DNA of 64,000 nt. It comes from Ophioderma brevispina (taxonomy: Eukaryota > Echinodermata > Ophiuroidea > Amphilepidida > Ophiodermatidae). Under the pieces are notes generated by a model. The model saw nothing but the letters and a program-made list of their open reading frames with translations, did no database searches and was not told the DNA's origin. The stretch's first letter is position 1; each line of letters opens with the position of its first letter. The translations under genes were made by a program, and so were the position numbers. The stretch is from the NCBI GenBank assembly GCA_023653785.1, contig JAMKCH010041226.1:1-64000 (forward strand). The letters run 5' to 3'. Positions 1 through 10,202 of this stretch are shown here, in pieces.

Positions 1-1188
1 GATTCAGGATATTCCATTCTCTTGTTTGTTTACTGCCTTAGTCTCTAATCTCCCGCCGACCCCACTCAGAATTGCATCGTTCGGGTTCATTTTTTATTCT
101 ATTGTCATGTATTGTTTTTCAATTAACCATGTCCCGTTTCTCTTTTCACTTACTCATTTCAATTTGTATCCTTTGTAAATCTTTTTTCCTTTTGTTTGTT
201 GGTGTGTGTATGTTACGTTTACGGAATGATTCTTATTAATTTGTATTATTTGTGCATTTATTTTGTTTTTGTATAAATGTGATGTGGGGGTTTCTTGAAA
301 TAAATTGGGTTTTTTTGAGATCGTCGCGTCATGTACATAGTTGTGTGTTTGTGTAAATTTTGGATTATTGTACAATGTTATTTTTACGCCCTGACCGTTT
401 TTGTGTGGATGTGTGTGTGCAGACATTTGTTTTGTGTGCGTTTTCGGTCCGGCTGTACTGCTTTTTCAATCATAGTGTTCTCATTAGGTTGCACTGGTAT
501 CGTGCATTTTCACTCTTGTATCTTAACTCCTTCGTCCTTACCTAGTTTTGTGTTTTGTGATGCGGTTTATTCCACTTTACCTGTTTCAGTTTTAATTTCA
601 AATATTAAAAAACATAAAAAACCCCTTTTTTTACAGGTTGTCGGAGCGCAAAATAATTTTCTTTATTGTTCACGTTCAGATGTAATGATTCTAGTGTTCT
701 TTCATGGGCACTGGATTGTTTGTGTCCTTTTTTGTTGCTTGAATTTTAATTAATTCTTAATCATCGTAGGAGGCAGGTCTCTTTAATGTCGTCATCGGTA
801 GAACCTGATTCTAAAAAAATTCATATATCTCTTAGAATTCTTGGGAATTATTTCGTTGTTCGCTGTCAGTTTCGGTGTCGTACTCAAATACGTGTTTCCC
901 TCAATCTTTTTCTCAGGCTGAAGGTCATTAAATCCAGCAATTCGGGTCGCACACAGCGACCACTTCTGACAGCACAAATTTTGTTATGCAGCTATGCGCA
1001 TTAATCAATTAAGCTGCTAAAAAGAACGCGTGCTCTTCATCAGCTAGTAAAAAAACTCACGCTAGTACGATCTTCACACAGCGCTTTTCCGTAAAGTCTT
1101 TGGGCGTTGTACCGGGCGCCCTACTTCATCTTCTCGGTGTGCATTGAATTGTATGTAACATAACATACAGCATCTATTCAAGTTTGTT
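1..1188. other. Anonymous T-rich sequence, no supported gene
   Basis: The first 750 bases are T-rich and G/T-rich on the plus strand. That composition keeps long plus-strand frames open without any recognisable protein motif. The longest frame, about 140 codons at 331-753, is rich in Phe, Cys and Val, as expected from T-rich DNA. It could be intron, UTR or an old retroelement tail. I see no RNA gene or splice-supported exon. Confidence 0.5.
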
Positions 1189-2075
1189 GTGCCGAAATAC
1201 CCGGCTTCCGAAATACCGGTGCCGACTTTAAACCTACTTTCGGCAGTGCCGAAGTACCGAGGCATTAGGCAGAGGAGAAGGGAAGGTGAAAATAACGTGC
1301 TGTTGATGTGTAGAAGGCACGTGTACGCATATTCGGGAATTTTCTACAAGAGAAGAAATCATCAAAAAATCAGCTTTGGGCATTAGGAAACAAGCAGTAT
1401 GTAATAAATATGACTTGTAACGCCAAAAAAACCCACATAACCCCCATGAAGACCCTTGCTAAACGTTTCGTTTAGCAAGTAGCTAATCGGAAACAAGGTA
1501 TACGTTATATGATTTGTATACAATGTCCACATGTAATTAAAGTTCCCCTTTATTGATTAGACCGGTTGCAAAAGGGTTAGGTTATCGTAATAGGGCTATT
1601 AGGACCTAGGGTTAAGATTAGGTTAGGCATTAGGTTAGGGTTTGGTTATTAGGGTCGGTGCATGAGTACAAACATTGGGGGATTAGGACATATGTGATTT
1701 TCTACTTGACCCCAATAGGGGTTTATGTGATTTTTTTATATGTGGGCGGTCAGTTAATTTATATTCAGTAAACCAAGCACTATCTGCATATCAGCAGTAA
1801 ACCATCTGATGAGGGCCGAACTAATTGTGTGTGGGGGATGGCCGCCGGGATGCCGATGGGTGTATGGGTTCTATGCAATAGGTCCTATGTAAACTTTACA
1901 TTGGGGGTGATGCAATTTTTTCAAAAAAACACATCTTTCAATTCTGCGGCCCCTCCTTGTAAATAATGAACGGGCCCTAAAATTATGAGTTTAAAGCTAA
2001 TCTAGCCTGTCGTTACGAGGCTGAGTCAACTAAACACCTATTATGTTTCATCCTGTGTGCGTACAGCCAATGACA
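1189..2075 (+). repeat. TGCCGAAATACC repeat family, copy 1 (right end missing)
   Basis: This stretch matches 48,279-49,190 over most of its length with small indels, in the same orientation. It starts GTGCCGAAATAC, carries several CCGAAATACC / TTCGGCA modules in the first 90 bases, then a degenerate TTAGGG-like block around 1,560-1,660. The match stops near 2,075 at CAGCCAATGACA. The other copy continues there into an inverted set of the same modules, so this copy has lost its right terminus. No coding capacity is visible. It is probably a non-autonomous DNA transposon of unknown superfamily; a satellite-like interspersed repeat is the alternative. Confidence 0.75.
1562..1660 (+). repeat. Degenerate TTAGGG-like tract inside repeat copy 1
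   Basis: Repeated GGTTAGG, TTAGGG and TTAAGATTAGG words occur over about 100 bases. They resemble the metazoan telomere repeat but are too irregular to be a telomere. The same tract sits at the matching place in the other copy (48,680-48,790), so it belongs to the repeat family and is not an independent telomere insertion. Confidence 0.55.
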
Positions 2076-3685
2076 TAAGTACTTAGTTTCTAATCGTGAC
2101 ATCAACCGGCAAATAAATTGTTTCCTATTGCGCCTCACGTCTCTGAAACAAAACACATGTTAAAACACCATATGGGGAGCACGTCTTCGACGACGAAGCT
2201 TCATAGGCCTCCGCATCCTTAACTTAGAAGTTAAAAGACAGGGCAAAAACAAATTCGGTTAAATGTTACAATTGTCATTTCTGATATAATTTATTCAACA
2301 CTTATCACAAAGTACTTAAAGCCCAACTCTGTGACCTTCCATACCATCAAAACCTTTTTCTTTTGAAAAGTGTAATTCCAAATAAAACAGCCAGAGCAAT
2401 ACAAAGTATTGAATACCTCTGCAAAATAGGTCTCTTGCAAAAGCAATACTAGAAACTTTAATGCAAAGTCATTAAATATAATAACATATACAGTTAAACC
2501 ACTAAACATGCCACTTAAGATGCATCAATTGGATATACACTAACAACATCCAATGGATAAGGGACATCTCTTACAAACCCAAAAACTATGAAGATACTTG
2601 CAATTGGTTAAACCACAACGCTTCTTCTTTTAAACATATCCCGTATTTGGATACGGTCAGTTTGCCAATCCCTCCCAGTGCTTCTTAAGCAAAGATCAGG
2701 GATTCAAACTGCTGCTGCTGCTGACACCCCACCAGCTCTTTAAACGGTGAAGCCCAAATCTTTGGGATTGAAACATATTTCTCTCGGGCAAAATGCAGAT
2801 TATCTGGGCTTCTACTAAGAGAGGCTTACTTTCCCGGTAAAACAATTATGAATAGGTTTTAGCACCACAACAGGTTTGAACACATAATCATTCTGAATTC
2901 AGATCAAGAGCTGCAAGAGATAAATATTTCCTAAGATTGTACAGGGCCTGTCACACGATGGTTGCACTACACAACCCATTTCCCCCCTCCGATAACTGAT
3001 TGTTATTACTTTCCTAAGAAAAAACTGAGCATGAGATGAAAACAGCTGAACATCGCAGCGTTTAGGTTAGAAAGGGTCGTATAAAGAAAAAACCCTGAAT
3101 AAGCAACTAGTAACATCGCACAACATCCTAATGTGCAAACAAAGTATGCAGCCAAACTTCCCACAATCTTCGAAGCATATCAGCAAGTTAATTGGTTCTT
3201 CTGGACTATGGGTTTAGCACGTAACCTCTTCAAACCATCAAGCAGTAACTTCAAAAATTTCATATCACATGGGTTTTGCAACACTTAGGCAGACAATCAA
3301 ATGCCACTCGATGGCATAGAAGGACGACTCAATAGAAGAGTAAGGACCATTTGTATTATAAGGGAACAAAAGTACTTGATAAATCATCATGGCTAGCAGG
3401 GAGGGGACACAACCCATTGTCTCTACACCAGTATCCCATAAATTGAAAGATATCTCTTGTACTTAGTGACTGTACTGTTCGCCCTCGAGGCTTCCAAAAT
3501 TCTCGCCAACACGGCATTGTGTGTTCTGCATCCCTGCACGAGAAAATATACACAAACCAAATCTACTTAATACGCTGTTACCTAACCCATCACCAACAAT
3601 ATCTTCCTGAAATATACAGTCTCCAGTGAGACTCAAGTGCAACACAGAACAAAAGCACTGCCACATCACCCAATAACTTAACCAT
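2076..3685. other. Anonymous sequence, no supported gene
   Basis: No frame here shows a recognisable protein, and no RNA gene or clear repeat was seen. It lies downstream (on the minus strand) of the DIRS/Ngaro-like fragment and could hold its unrecognised 3' part, such as a recombinase segment. I could not read one. Confidence 0.4.
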
Positions 3686-3721
3686 TGTGTGTGTGTGTTG
3701 TGTGTGTGTGTGTGTGTGTGT
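3686..3721. repeat. (GT)n microsatellite
   Basis: About 36 bases of alternating GT are interrupted once by TT. The tract creates Val-Cys-rich frames on the plus strand and Thr-His-rich frames on the minus strand; these are not genes. Confidence 0.95.
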
Positions 3722-3839
3722 TTTGCCAGAAAAAAACTGTCTCCATGAGACCCACCACACCCTCTCGAGGAATTTACCAGTGGATTGCCAATTCCAAAAT
3801 CAAACATCCTATACTCATTTATGCAATAAACCTGATGTC

Positions 3840-5350
3840 ACAATTGTGGCTTTTCCATTTTCTTTCTCTGATCCGAAATCGATTTATATTATTTCTACCT
3901 TTCACGATATATGTGACGGATCAGAGAACCTAATGACCTGTGCCACCATCCCTGACCATCTGCTTGTACGCACTAAAAAAACAACTGGGCCAAAAAGGTG
4001 CCAATGGCCAGTCTGGTATCACCAAAGTGGCCTGAGCTCTACTAGCACTCAAAATTCTTCAATAAACTTTGGGAACAAGGGATATCGGTGGAACTATCCA
4101 ATTGTTCTCACGCCCGCCCAACTGATAGAAAATGCATCCACATGATTGAGCCTGGCACCAAAATTGGAATTAAAATGGGGCAAGCTCTGGTATTAAAATT
4201 GTCACAAATCTAGCTACAGTTGTGTTGGCCCCATAAGGTTATCCATAAACTGAAAAAATGAAAAGGAAACGCCCCAGTCATAATCAATCTGTCCTGCTGA
4301 GGAAATCTGCCTGTGCATATTTCCTCTCTAGGCACGCCACTGTACATCCAAACTGATAGAATTCTCTTTTAACACAAGCCTGAAAATATCAAGACTAAAG
4401 TTCTGAAGCTCTAACTGCATATGCCGCCTTGTTTTCACTATAGCTCCCACAACCTTATTATCTGGGAACAACTTTCTTCACTGTACTGTCTAATCTTGGG
4501 GCAAAAAGCTTCTCAATTAAAGCCATCCGGAACTCCTTTGAGTTCCCTCCATGTAGAGCTTTTACCTGCTTCTTGCGATTCCCAGGCTTGCTAAACCTAT
4601 TCACCACAAAGCGCACCGCAACCAACTCCACTTGCATCTGTATGCATAACAATCTGTGGTAAAGAATATTCAAATAAAATCTGTTATTTAATGATTCACC
4701 ATTATTCTTCCAAAAGAATATTTCTCTATACACCCTGTCTGAGGTGATCTTAAATACCTTATCCCAATGCCACTGTTTAGCAATTACACAATGAATGAAA
4801 CTATTTTTTTTAATTGCCAATAGGCCAAAACCCCTTGATACAAGAAATAATTTTCCCCGCAAAAGAATCCAAAGATCTTGCAGTGGCGATGCAAGGCCTT
4901 CTAAAGTACTTCATAGAACTCAGGATGTTTAAAACCCTTCTTTTGATGACTGCAATAGAGCCTTGCTTTGCATCCCAAGTAATACCTAACCAATCAATGA
5001 CCTGTGATGGTTCCCAAACAGACTTGTCAATAGTTGGCACTAGCCCAGCGGCTATCAGATCTTCTTTAATTTTTCTCTGAGCATACTTACACTCTTCATA
5101 TGAACTCCCTCTAACCAACTCATCTCTAAGATATAAAAATATATAAAAACCTTTGCTAACGCCAATGTGAACAAGGGCGTAACACTTGGTAAAATGTACG
5201 GTGCAGTCGATAAACAATGAGAACTGTAAGAGAAATACCTTGTACATGCACCATCTGTAAACTTCCAAGCAAAAACTCAAAATTCAGAATGATCTGGGAA
5301 CAGTTTACAATGATGATACCCAGATTTTAGTCAAATGAACCACATTAAAT
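3840..5350 (-). pseudogene. Decayed DIRS/Ngaro-like reverse transcriptase-RNase H
   Basis: Read on the minus strand, frames at about 5,280-4,810 and 4,860-4,458, plus shorter pieces below 4,450, join into one retroelement polyprotein. Visible landmarks in order are: a GYHH-like segment near 5,330; an LQFSLF...HFTK segment where the family has PFGL...FTK; the active-site region reading YLRDE near 5,120 instead of YLDD; a WEPSQVIDWLGI segment; a FAGKII segment; a REIFFWKNN segment; and an RNase H end reading roughly QADFLSR near 4,300. These are followed by WGP and VDAFSISWAG-like segments down to about 3,900. That order and wording fit tyrosine-recombinase retroelements of the DIRS order. Several stops, frameshifts and the altered active site show it is dead. 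No recombinase was identified, so the exact family is uncertain. Confidence 0.72.
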
Positions 5351-5925
5351 CCCTTGTTAAACATTCAATTGCAAACAGAAGAATCCTTCAAAAGATATTT
5401 TAATCCTTCCCTACAAACACTTGTGCACATAACGTAAATCCAAAATTATCTCATTTTACCAGAACTTTGAGTTGATAAAAACAGATAAAGGATTGAGTAT
5501 ACTGGAACACATGATTTCTAACAATCAAATTGGTTTGTTAAAAGTTCTTTACATCGCAGTTTAAACAAGAAGCATGGTCTAAACTGATCTATTGTTCTTC
5601 AAGAACACTGGTGCAGGAGTAGAAACAAATGGCAGCTTATAAACACATCGGAAATGACGTTCAACACCTCTGGGTTGGTAACCTATGGACAACCAAAAGT
5701 CATATGCCGAACCCTGTTCATATTCATAAAAGTTGTTAACAAAAAAATCATTGTCGTACCCTTGTACTTGGTGTCCATGCCCTGAAAAGCTCGGCCGGTC
5801 CAGTTGCTCTACCTCATCATGTCTGCCACTCACTAGTAACATCTGTGCCACTTACGGTTTACAGTGAATGTTTAAAAAAAAGTAGTTATAGGCCTAGGAA
5901 TTTGCTTAATAACTAAACTGTTATT
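5351..5925. other. Anonymous sequence
   Basis: No motif, RNA gene or repeat was recognised. The 90-codon minus-strand frame at 5,579-5,851 has no recognisable domain. It could be the 5' part (Gag side) of the retroelement fragment to its left, but nothing in the sequence proves that. Confidence 0.35.
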
Positions 5926-5930
5926 TCAAT

Positions 5931-6075
5931 ATAAATACGTAGGCCGAAGTGAGCAGATCTGATTTATGCTAATACATATTATTAGCATAATTTTATTGCA
6001 GTGATACGTAAGCCGAAGTGTGTAGATATGGTAAATTATGCTAATACATATTATTAGCATAATTTTATTGCAGTA
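5931..6075. repeat. Tandem duplication of a ~72-bp unit containing a hairpin
   Basis: Two adjacent units each contain TACGTA(A/G)GCCGAAGTG, then TATGCTAATACATATTATTA, then GCATAATTTTATTGCAG. The core is an 11-bp stem (TTATGCTAATA / TATTAGCATAA) around a five-base loop. It includes ATGCTAAT, which resembles an octamer (POU-factor) site. The duplication is seen directly; any regulatory role is speculation. Confidence 0.8.
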
Positions 6076-6079
6076 AAGG

Positions 6080-7035
6080 CATATGCCCCAATCTGAATAA
6101 AACGTTTTATTTACTGAAGATATTGTAGCAATGGCTGCGGGGTAAGGTGCATTTAACAAGTGTCACGTGTGACTCTTCACAAATTTTAGGAACAGAGGTG
6201 GTCGTTAGCTTTAGGAGGGAGCCTCCACGACCCCATGCACCACCCCCGCTTTCTCCGCCTATGTATTGCAGATGCAACTAGCTATATACCCTCATTTTCA
6301 GTCAAAGATTTTTGTTTTAATAGTACAATTTATATACTACTATAAATCGAGAACATTTGCACCCTTACATAAATAATGTTAATTGTTATAAATTAATGCA
6401 TAAATAAGGTGGTCGTGAACCCGTTTAAATGGTTTACAGAGAAATGTATACACAACTCCGATGATTTCTTGGGTTTCATTTGTGCAACCTAAGCCCGTGC
6501 ATACTACTCTGGAGTCATTTTATTACAAAATTACTTGATTTACACAAAAACAAACTGTTTTAGGCTTATTCATTTAAGACGTCTAAAAGCAAATACTCAA
6601 AATTAAATTTTGACAAAAATTATTTAAGTCGTCCTTATATGCAAAATGCACCAGTTTCCCTTTATATTGTCAATTCGTGCGGATTTACCCGAAAATGGCT
6701 GAAAACGACCAACAAATTTCGACTTAAGCCCTTATTACTTGGTGGCTATATCATGACATTATTTGGTGTAAAATTGTTTTAGTGCTCGATACAAGTCCCA
6801 ATCCACCAAGATTTTTTGTAGAAAATGGGATTGTGTCAATGTCACTCCTAAAAGGTATATAGGCCAATTAACGCCATTGAATTACCCCTTTCCGATAACT
6901 GTATTGTTTAAAGGTCCATGGCATGATCTCTATTATATAACACATAAAAATATTTCTGTCATTTGATTGGTGGATACTATATCACGTGACATAAAATATT
7001 TGAGACTAGTTCCACAAAATTTCACAGGAGGGAAA
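6080..7035. other. Anonymous AT-rich sequence
   Basis: I see no coding motif, RNA gene or clear repeat unit in this roughly 950-base stretch. Confidence 0.4.
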
Positions 7036-7038
7036 AAG

Positions 7039-7096
7039 TTCCCATAAAAAGCTACTATTTCCCCCATCACGGGGAAATAGTTCATTTTTATGGGAA
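7039..7096. repeat. Short hairpin (inverted repeat)
   Basis: TTCCCATAAAAAGCTACTAT with TTCCCC is mirrored by GGGGAAATAGTTC and TTTTTATGGGAA around a short CATCAC loop. The CTACTATTTCCC word recurs at the centre of the larger palindrome at 7,205-7,384, so the two are probably related pieces. Confidence 0.7.
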
Positions 7097-7204
7097 TTTT
7101 TTCTCTGCATTGGTGGTATCTTGACTAGCCTTGAGTTGCGGTGGCAGCTGATCTTGACGAGATTTGGCAAGTTTTTTCAAATGACAGAATATTTTTATAT
7201 GTTA

Positions 7205-7384
7205 TATAAAACAAATATTGACTGCTCTATATTCATGAAATGGTGCAAAATACCTCCCCTCGGTGACTGGAGACCGTGGGCCTACTATTTTCCCGGGAAA
7301 ATAGTAGGCTCACGGTGTCCATTCACCTCGGGTAGTTATTTTGCACCATTTCCCTCATGAGCAGCCAATATTTGTATAATATCT
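7205..7384. repeat. ~180-bp imperfect palindrome (fold-back / MITE-like)
   Basis: The sequence folds back around CCCGGG at 7,292-7,297. Arms include GAAATGGTGCAAAATA and its mirror TATTTTGCACCATTTC, CTACTATTTTCCC at the centre, and ACAAATATTG / CAATATTTGT at the outside. Arms of about 90 bases pair with scattered mismatches. No TIR/TSD pair could be assigned. Confidence 0.75.
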
Positions 7385-7627
7385 CCCTCCCCCACTCCAG
7401 ATTTTACCGGAAGTTGTCTAAATTGTCTGAAGAAAGCTACCATTTTCTCATTTACTAAAAGGTATTTGGTTTCAAGCGAAAAGAATCCCAATATTAATTT
7501 TACAAAGGATTCTATGATTTACATAATCACGTTTCTAGTTCTCATATCAAACGGATTAAAATATTGCCATGATTCTTTTTCAAGATGGGGCATTGGGGTA
7601 AAGGTCATTCAATCAAAATATAACACT

Positions 7628-7655
7628 TATATATATATATATATATATATATATA
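7628..7655. repeat. (TA)n microsatellite, left flank of the perfect palindrome
   Basis: About 28 bases of alternating TA end exactly where the left arm of the perfect palindrome begins. Confidence 0.9.
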
Positions 7656-7962
7656 ACAAAATTATAACAGTTGGTCATAAATATTGCCGTAAATACATGA
7701 GAGTAAATTCACAACGGTTTCGGGCATCGCCCTTCTTCTGGTGAATGAGATGAGTAGAGTGACGCACTTAGAAATGATAACAAAGGAGATATACGAAGAA
7801 CCCGGACGTCCGGGTTCTTCGTATATCTCCTTTGTTATCATTTCTAAGTGCGTCACTCTACTCATCTCATTCACCAGAAGAAGGGCGATGCCCGAAACCG
7901 TTGTGAATTTACTCTCATGTATTTACGGCAATATTTATGACCAACTGTTATAATTTTGTTAT
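7653..7962. repeat. Perfect ~310-bp palindrome with no spacer
   Basis: Arms of about 155 bases mirror each other around the point between 7,807 and 7,808 (centre CCCGGACGTCCGGG). I read no mismatch between 7,653 and 7,962. The symmetry is confirmed by identical 70-residue frames at mirrored positions on the two strands (7,662-7,874 minus, 7,741-7,953 plus). Those frames are a consequence of the palindrome and are not genes. (TA)n tracts flank both sides. Each arm carries a small hairpin, GGGC-GAT-GCCC, between AGAAGA and GAAAC. That layout recalls the hammerhead-like motif in terminal repeats of Penelope-like retroelements. An assembly fold-back artefact is an alternative. Confidence 0.9.
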
Positions 7963-7995
7963 TTCATTATTGCCGATGCAGCTTTGATGCTATAT

Positions 7996-8000
<5 letters not shown>

Positions 8001-8088
<88 letters not shown>
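8001..8088. repeat. (TA)n microsatellite, ~88 bp
   Basis: Alternating TA runs for about 44 units, to the right of the perfect palindrome. Dinucleotide tracts of this length are unstable and may be mis-sized in the assembly. Confidence 0.95.
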
Positions 8089-8089
<1 letters not shown>

Positions 8090-8161
8090 CGGTCACCCCC
8101 TTTCAGGCAAAGTGGATTGATATGGATTTGGAAATCCGACGGTGATCACATACTCTCTTAA

Positions 8162-8447
8162 AGGTGCAACGAGAGATTTCACATATCAGGTGTCCCTAAA
8201 AAATCAAAAGTACTGATTTTTGGCCTAATGTAAAGCTTTCCATTAAAAATAACCCCATCTGAAAGGATTAAGCTGAGAAATTTTTCTTTGGTACAAAAAA
8301 TGGAAAATTTCTTATTTTATATAGGAGCAAATACAAAATTCAGCCTATGTTTTATATTGAAATATAAGCAACTCAGAATCACCCTTTTTCTCTCTTTGAA
8401 GACATTTCTGTAGCCAAATACAAGGTAAGAAATCTATTGAGTGTCTA
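8162..8447 (+). mobile_element. TTAA-type MITE, interrupted copy
   Basis: Starts TTAA then AGGTGCAACGAGAGATTTCA. The body is the reverse complement of the intact copy at 55,932-56,221: the CAGATGGGG / CTCAGCTTAATCC words appear here as CCCCATCTG and GGATTAAGCTGAG. It runs to GAAATCTATTGAGTGTC, about 18 bases short of the expected right terminus. There the Tc1/mariner-like MITE (8,448-8,723) begins at a TA. The missing right inverted repeat is not found just beyond that insertion. No coding sequence. Confidence 0.85.
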
Positions 8448-8723
8448 CAATCTTGGACAAAAGTAGTTGGCACACCTTGTGAAAATTTGCTCTTTAACAC
8501 TTACATAATTCGGCCATTTTTGAAAGTATGAAATTGAACTTTTTCGGGTATTAAGCTTGAAGCTTTTGCTAATTCATAAAACCTCCCCCTTCCCCACCAA
8601 TCAATGTTGAGTGTTGTCAGGCGCACTGTAACACAATCTCAGGTTTCAACATTGTTCCGGGGGAGAGGGGGGCGATTTTACCGTACGGTAAGAAAAGTGT
8701 GCCAACACTTTTGTCCAAGATTG
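8448..8723 (+). mobile_element. Tc1/mariner-like MITE, copy 1, inserted in the TTAA MITE
   Basis: The 276-bp element begins CAATCTTGGACAAAAGTAG and ends CTTTTGTCCAAGATTG, flanked on both sides by TA. Inverted termini plus a TA duplication are the Tc1/mariner signature. The interior has no coding capacity and contains a CCGTACGG palindrome near the right end. A second copy is at 12,838-13,108. The transposase that moved it is not in this window. Confidence 0.9.
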
Positions 8724-10202
8724 TATCTGTGCATGCAAAAGAGGGTGCGTGGCTTGTTACTCTTAGGTCTGTAAATTTAGAATGCTCCATTGGATTTACA
8801 TGGAAATTTCAGGACTTGTGGAAAATGTGATATTTTTTAAAATGAATGCATAATCGTAGCAAAATACGTACTGATTTAGGAACAGGTCACTTTTAATGCT
8901 CAAACAAGCTATCTAAATGACCTTTTGAGGCCTATTTATGCACCAAAGTATGTCATTCTCGTGTTTTAAAATCAAGTAAAGTAAACTTAATAGCAATTTT
9001 TTATCATTTGTCTGTTGAATGTTAATGAAAGTCATAGAAACGTAAATTCATAATCATAATAAAGAAAAAAACAGTAAGTGAACTAAATAGCAATAATATA
9101 GCATACCCATGTTCCTCGTCTTCAGTAGACAGAGAACACAACATGCATATTTTAAAATGGTGGAAATCTTTCATGCTGAAGTTCAAAATGGTACTAAACT
9201 TTACTTCAAATAATTGTTTTCATCTAATAAGTGAGTGCATGGATGCGTATGTAGGTGTATATTAGGTGTTGGTCAGTGTGCGTACGGTTTCGCGTGCATG
9301 TGTCGTATTGTGAGCGTCGCGCGCGTCTGTATGGATGTTAAAGAGATCAACGTAATTGTATTCTATTAATTCGTAATAACATGTCTAAACCGTGATTGCA
9401 GTTACAAATACAGAATTAATATACACAACGTAGTCAATACCACAAAACGTATGCTCTAGAGTAAAGCATTCTCAGTATGAAATCAATTAGCCAGGGGAAA
9501 TAAATAACGTCACAATGTATAAGTTTTGTATTGTCTAATTTCAAAAACATAATAAATAAAATTGAAAAAAATTATGAAATGTCTTAGTTAACCTATGATG
9601 ATGATACGCTAATAATAATAATAATAATAAAGATAATAATAATAACGATTGTGAATGGGAGGAGGAGGAGATGGAGATGGACGAGGACGAGGGGAGGAAG
9701 AAGGGGAGGAGGAGGGAAGAAGAGGAGGAGGACTTATCATCCCAACGCAGTGGCATATTACGCTAGTGTACTCATATTTTTCAATGCGCCACGGTTTAAA
9801 GCTAAAAGTAATTCAATGTAAAGAAACCTCTTAGCGTTCACGGTCTCAATGAGATTACCAATACTACGATATGCATCGTGGTACGTGTAGTAATCAATAC
9901 AACTTCACGATATGAAACCAATATAAAAGAATAGAGTCCTTAACTTACTTTTTTCTATGTATTGCATATCGTGCGTTTCCGATTTAGAGCAATTATTTCA
10001 CTTTGAAAATCGCACAATAGTATGGATTATCGTTGTAATCTACCTAATTATATAAGTTTTATACAAATCTAACAACGGAATCAAGATTACTGCTTTCGAC
10101 AAATATATTTAGCAATGTATGTTTAAAAGTCACGTAATCAAACCTGTTAACCTCAGTAGCTATGCGGTAATTCTCTCGGACTCACAAACAAACGGTATAG
10201 CC
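8724..10202. other. Anonymous sequence between MITE and fold-back
   Basis: Apart from the trinucleotide/purine tract at 9,611-9,735 I see no gene, RNA or repeat family member here. Confidence 0.4.
9611..9735. repeat. (AAT)n tract followed by a GGA-rich purine tract
   Basis: AATAATAAT repeats pass into about 75 bases of almost pure purine (GGAGGAGGA, GATGGAGATGGACGAGG). On the minus strand this opens a Ser/Leu-rich frame that is simple-sequence coding noise. The purine tract could form triplex DNA. Confidence 0.9.

Noticed and set aside
331..753. 140-codon plus-strand open frame at the window start
   Set aside because: It lies in T-rich, G/T-rich sequence, which lacks stops by composition. 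The protein is Phe/Cys/Val noise without a domain.
1562..1660. Interstitial telomere
   Set aside because: The TTAGGG-like words are irregular, and the same tract occurs at the same place in the second repeat copy, so it is part of the repeat.
3685..4145. Val-Cys-rich frames starting in the (GT)n tract
   Set aside because: Driven by the microsatellite. The rest of the frame runs antisense to the decayed retroelement.
7662..7953. Identical 70-residue proteins on both strands
   Set aside because: They are the two mirror images forced by the perfect palindrome. There is no codon or domain evidence for a real gene.
9541..9756. Ser/Leu-rich 71-codon minus-strand frame
   Set aside because: Encoded by the AAT and GGA simple-sequence tracts.
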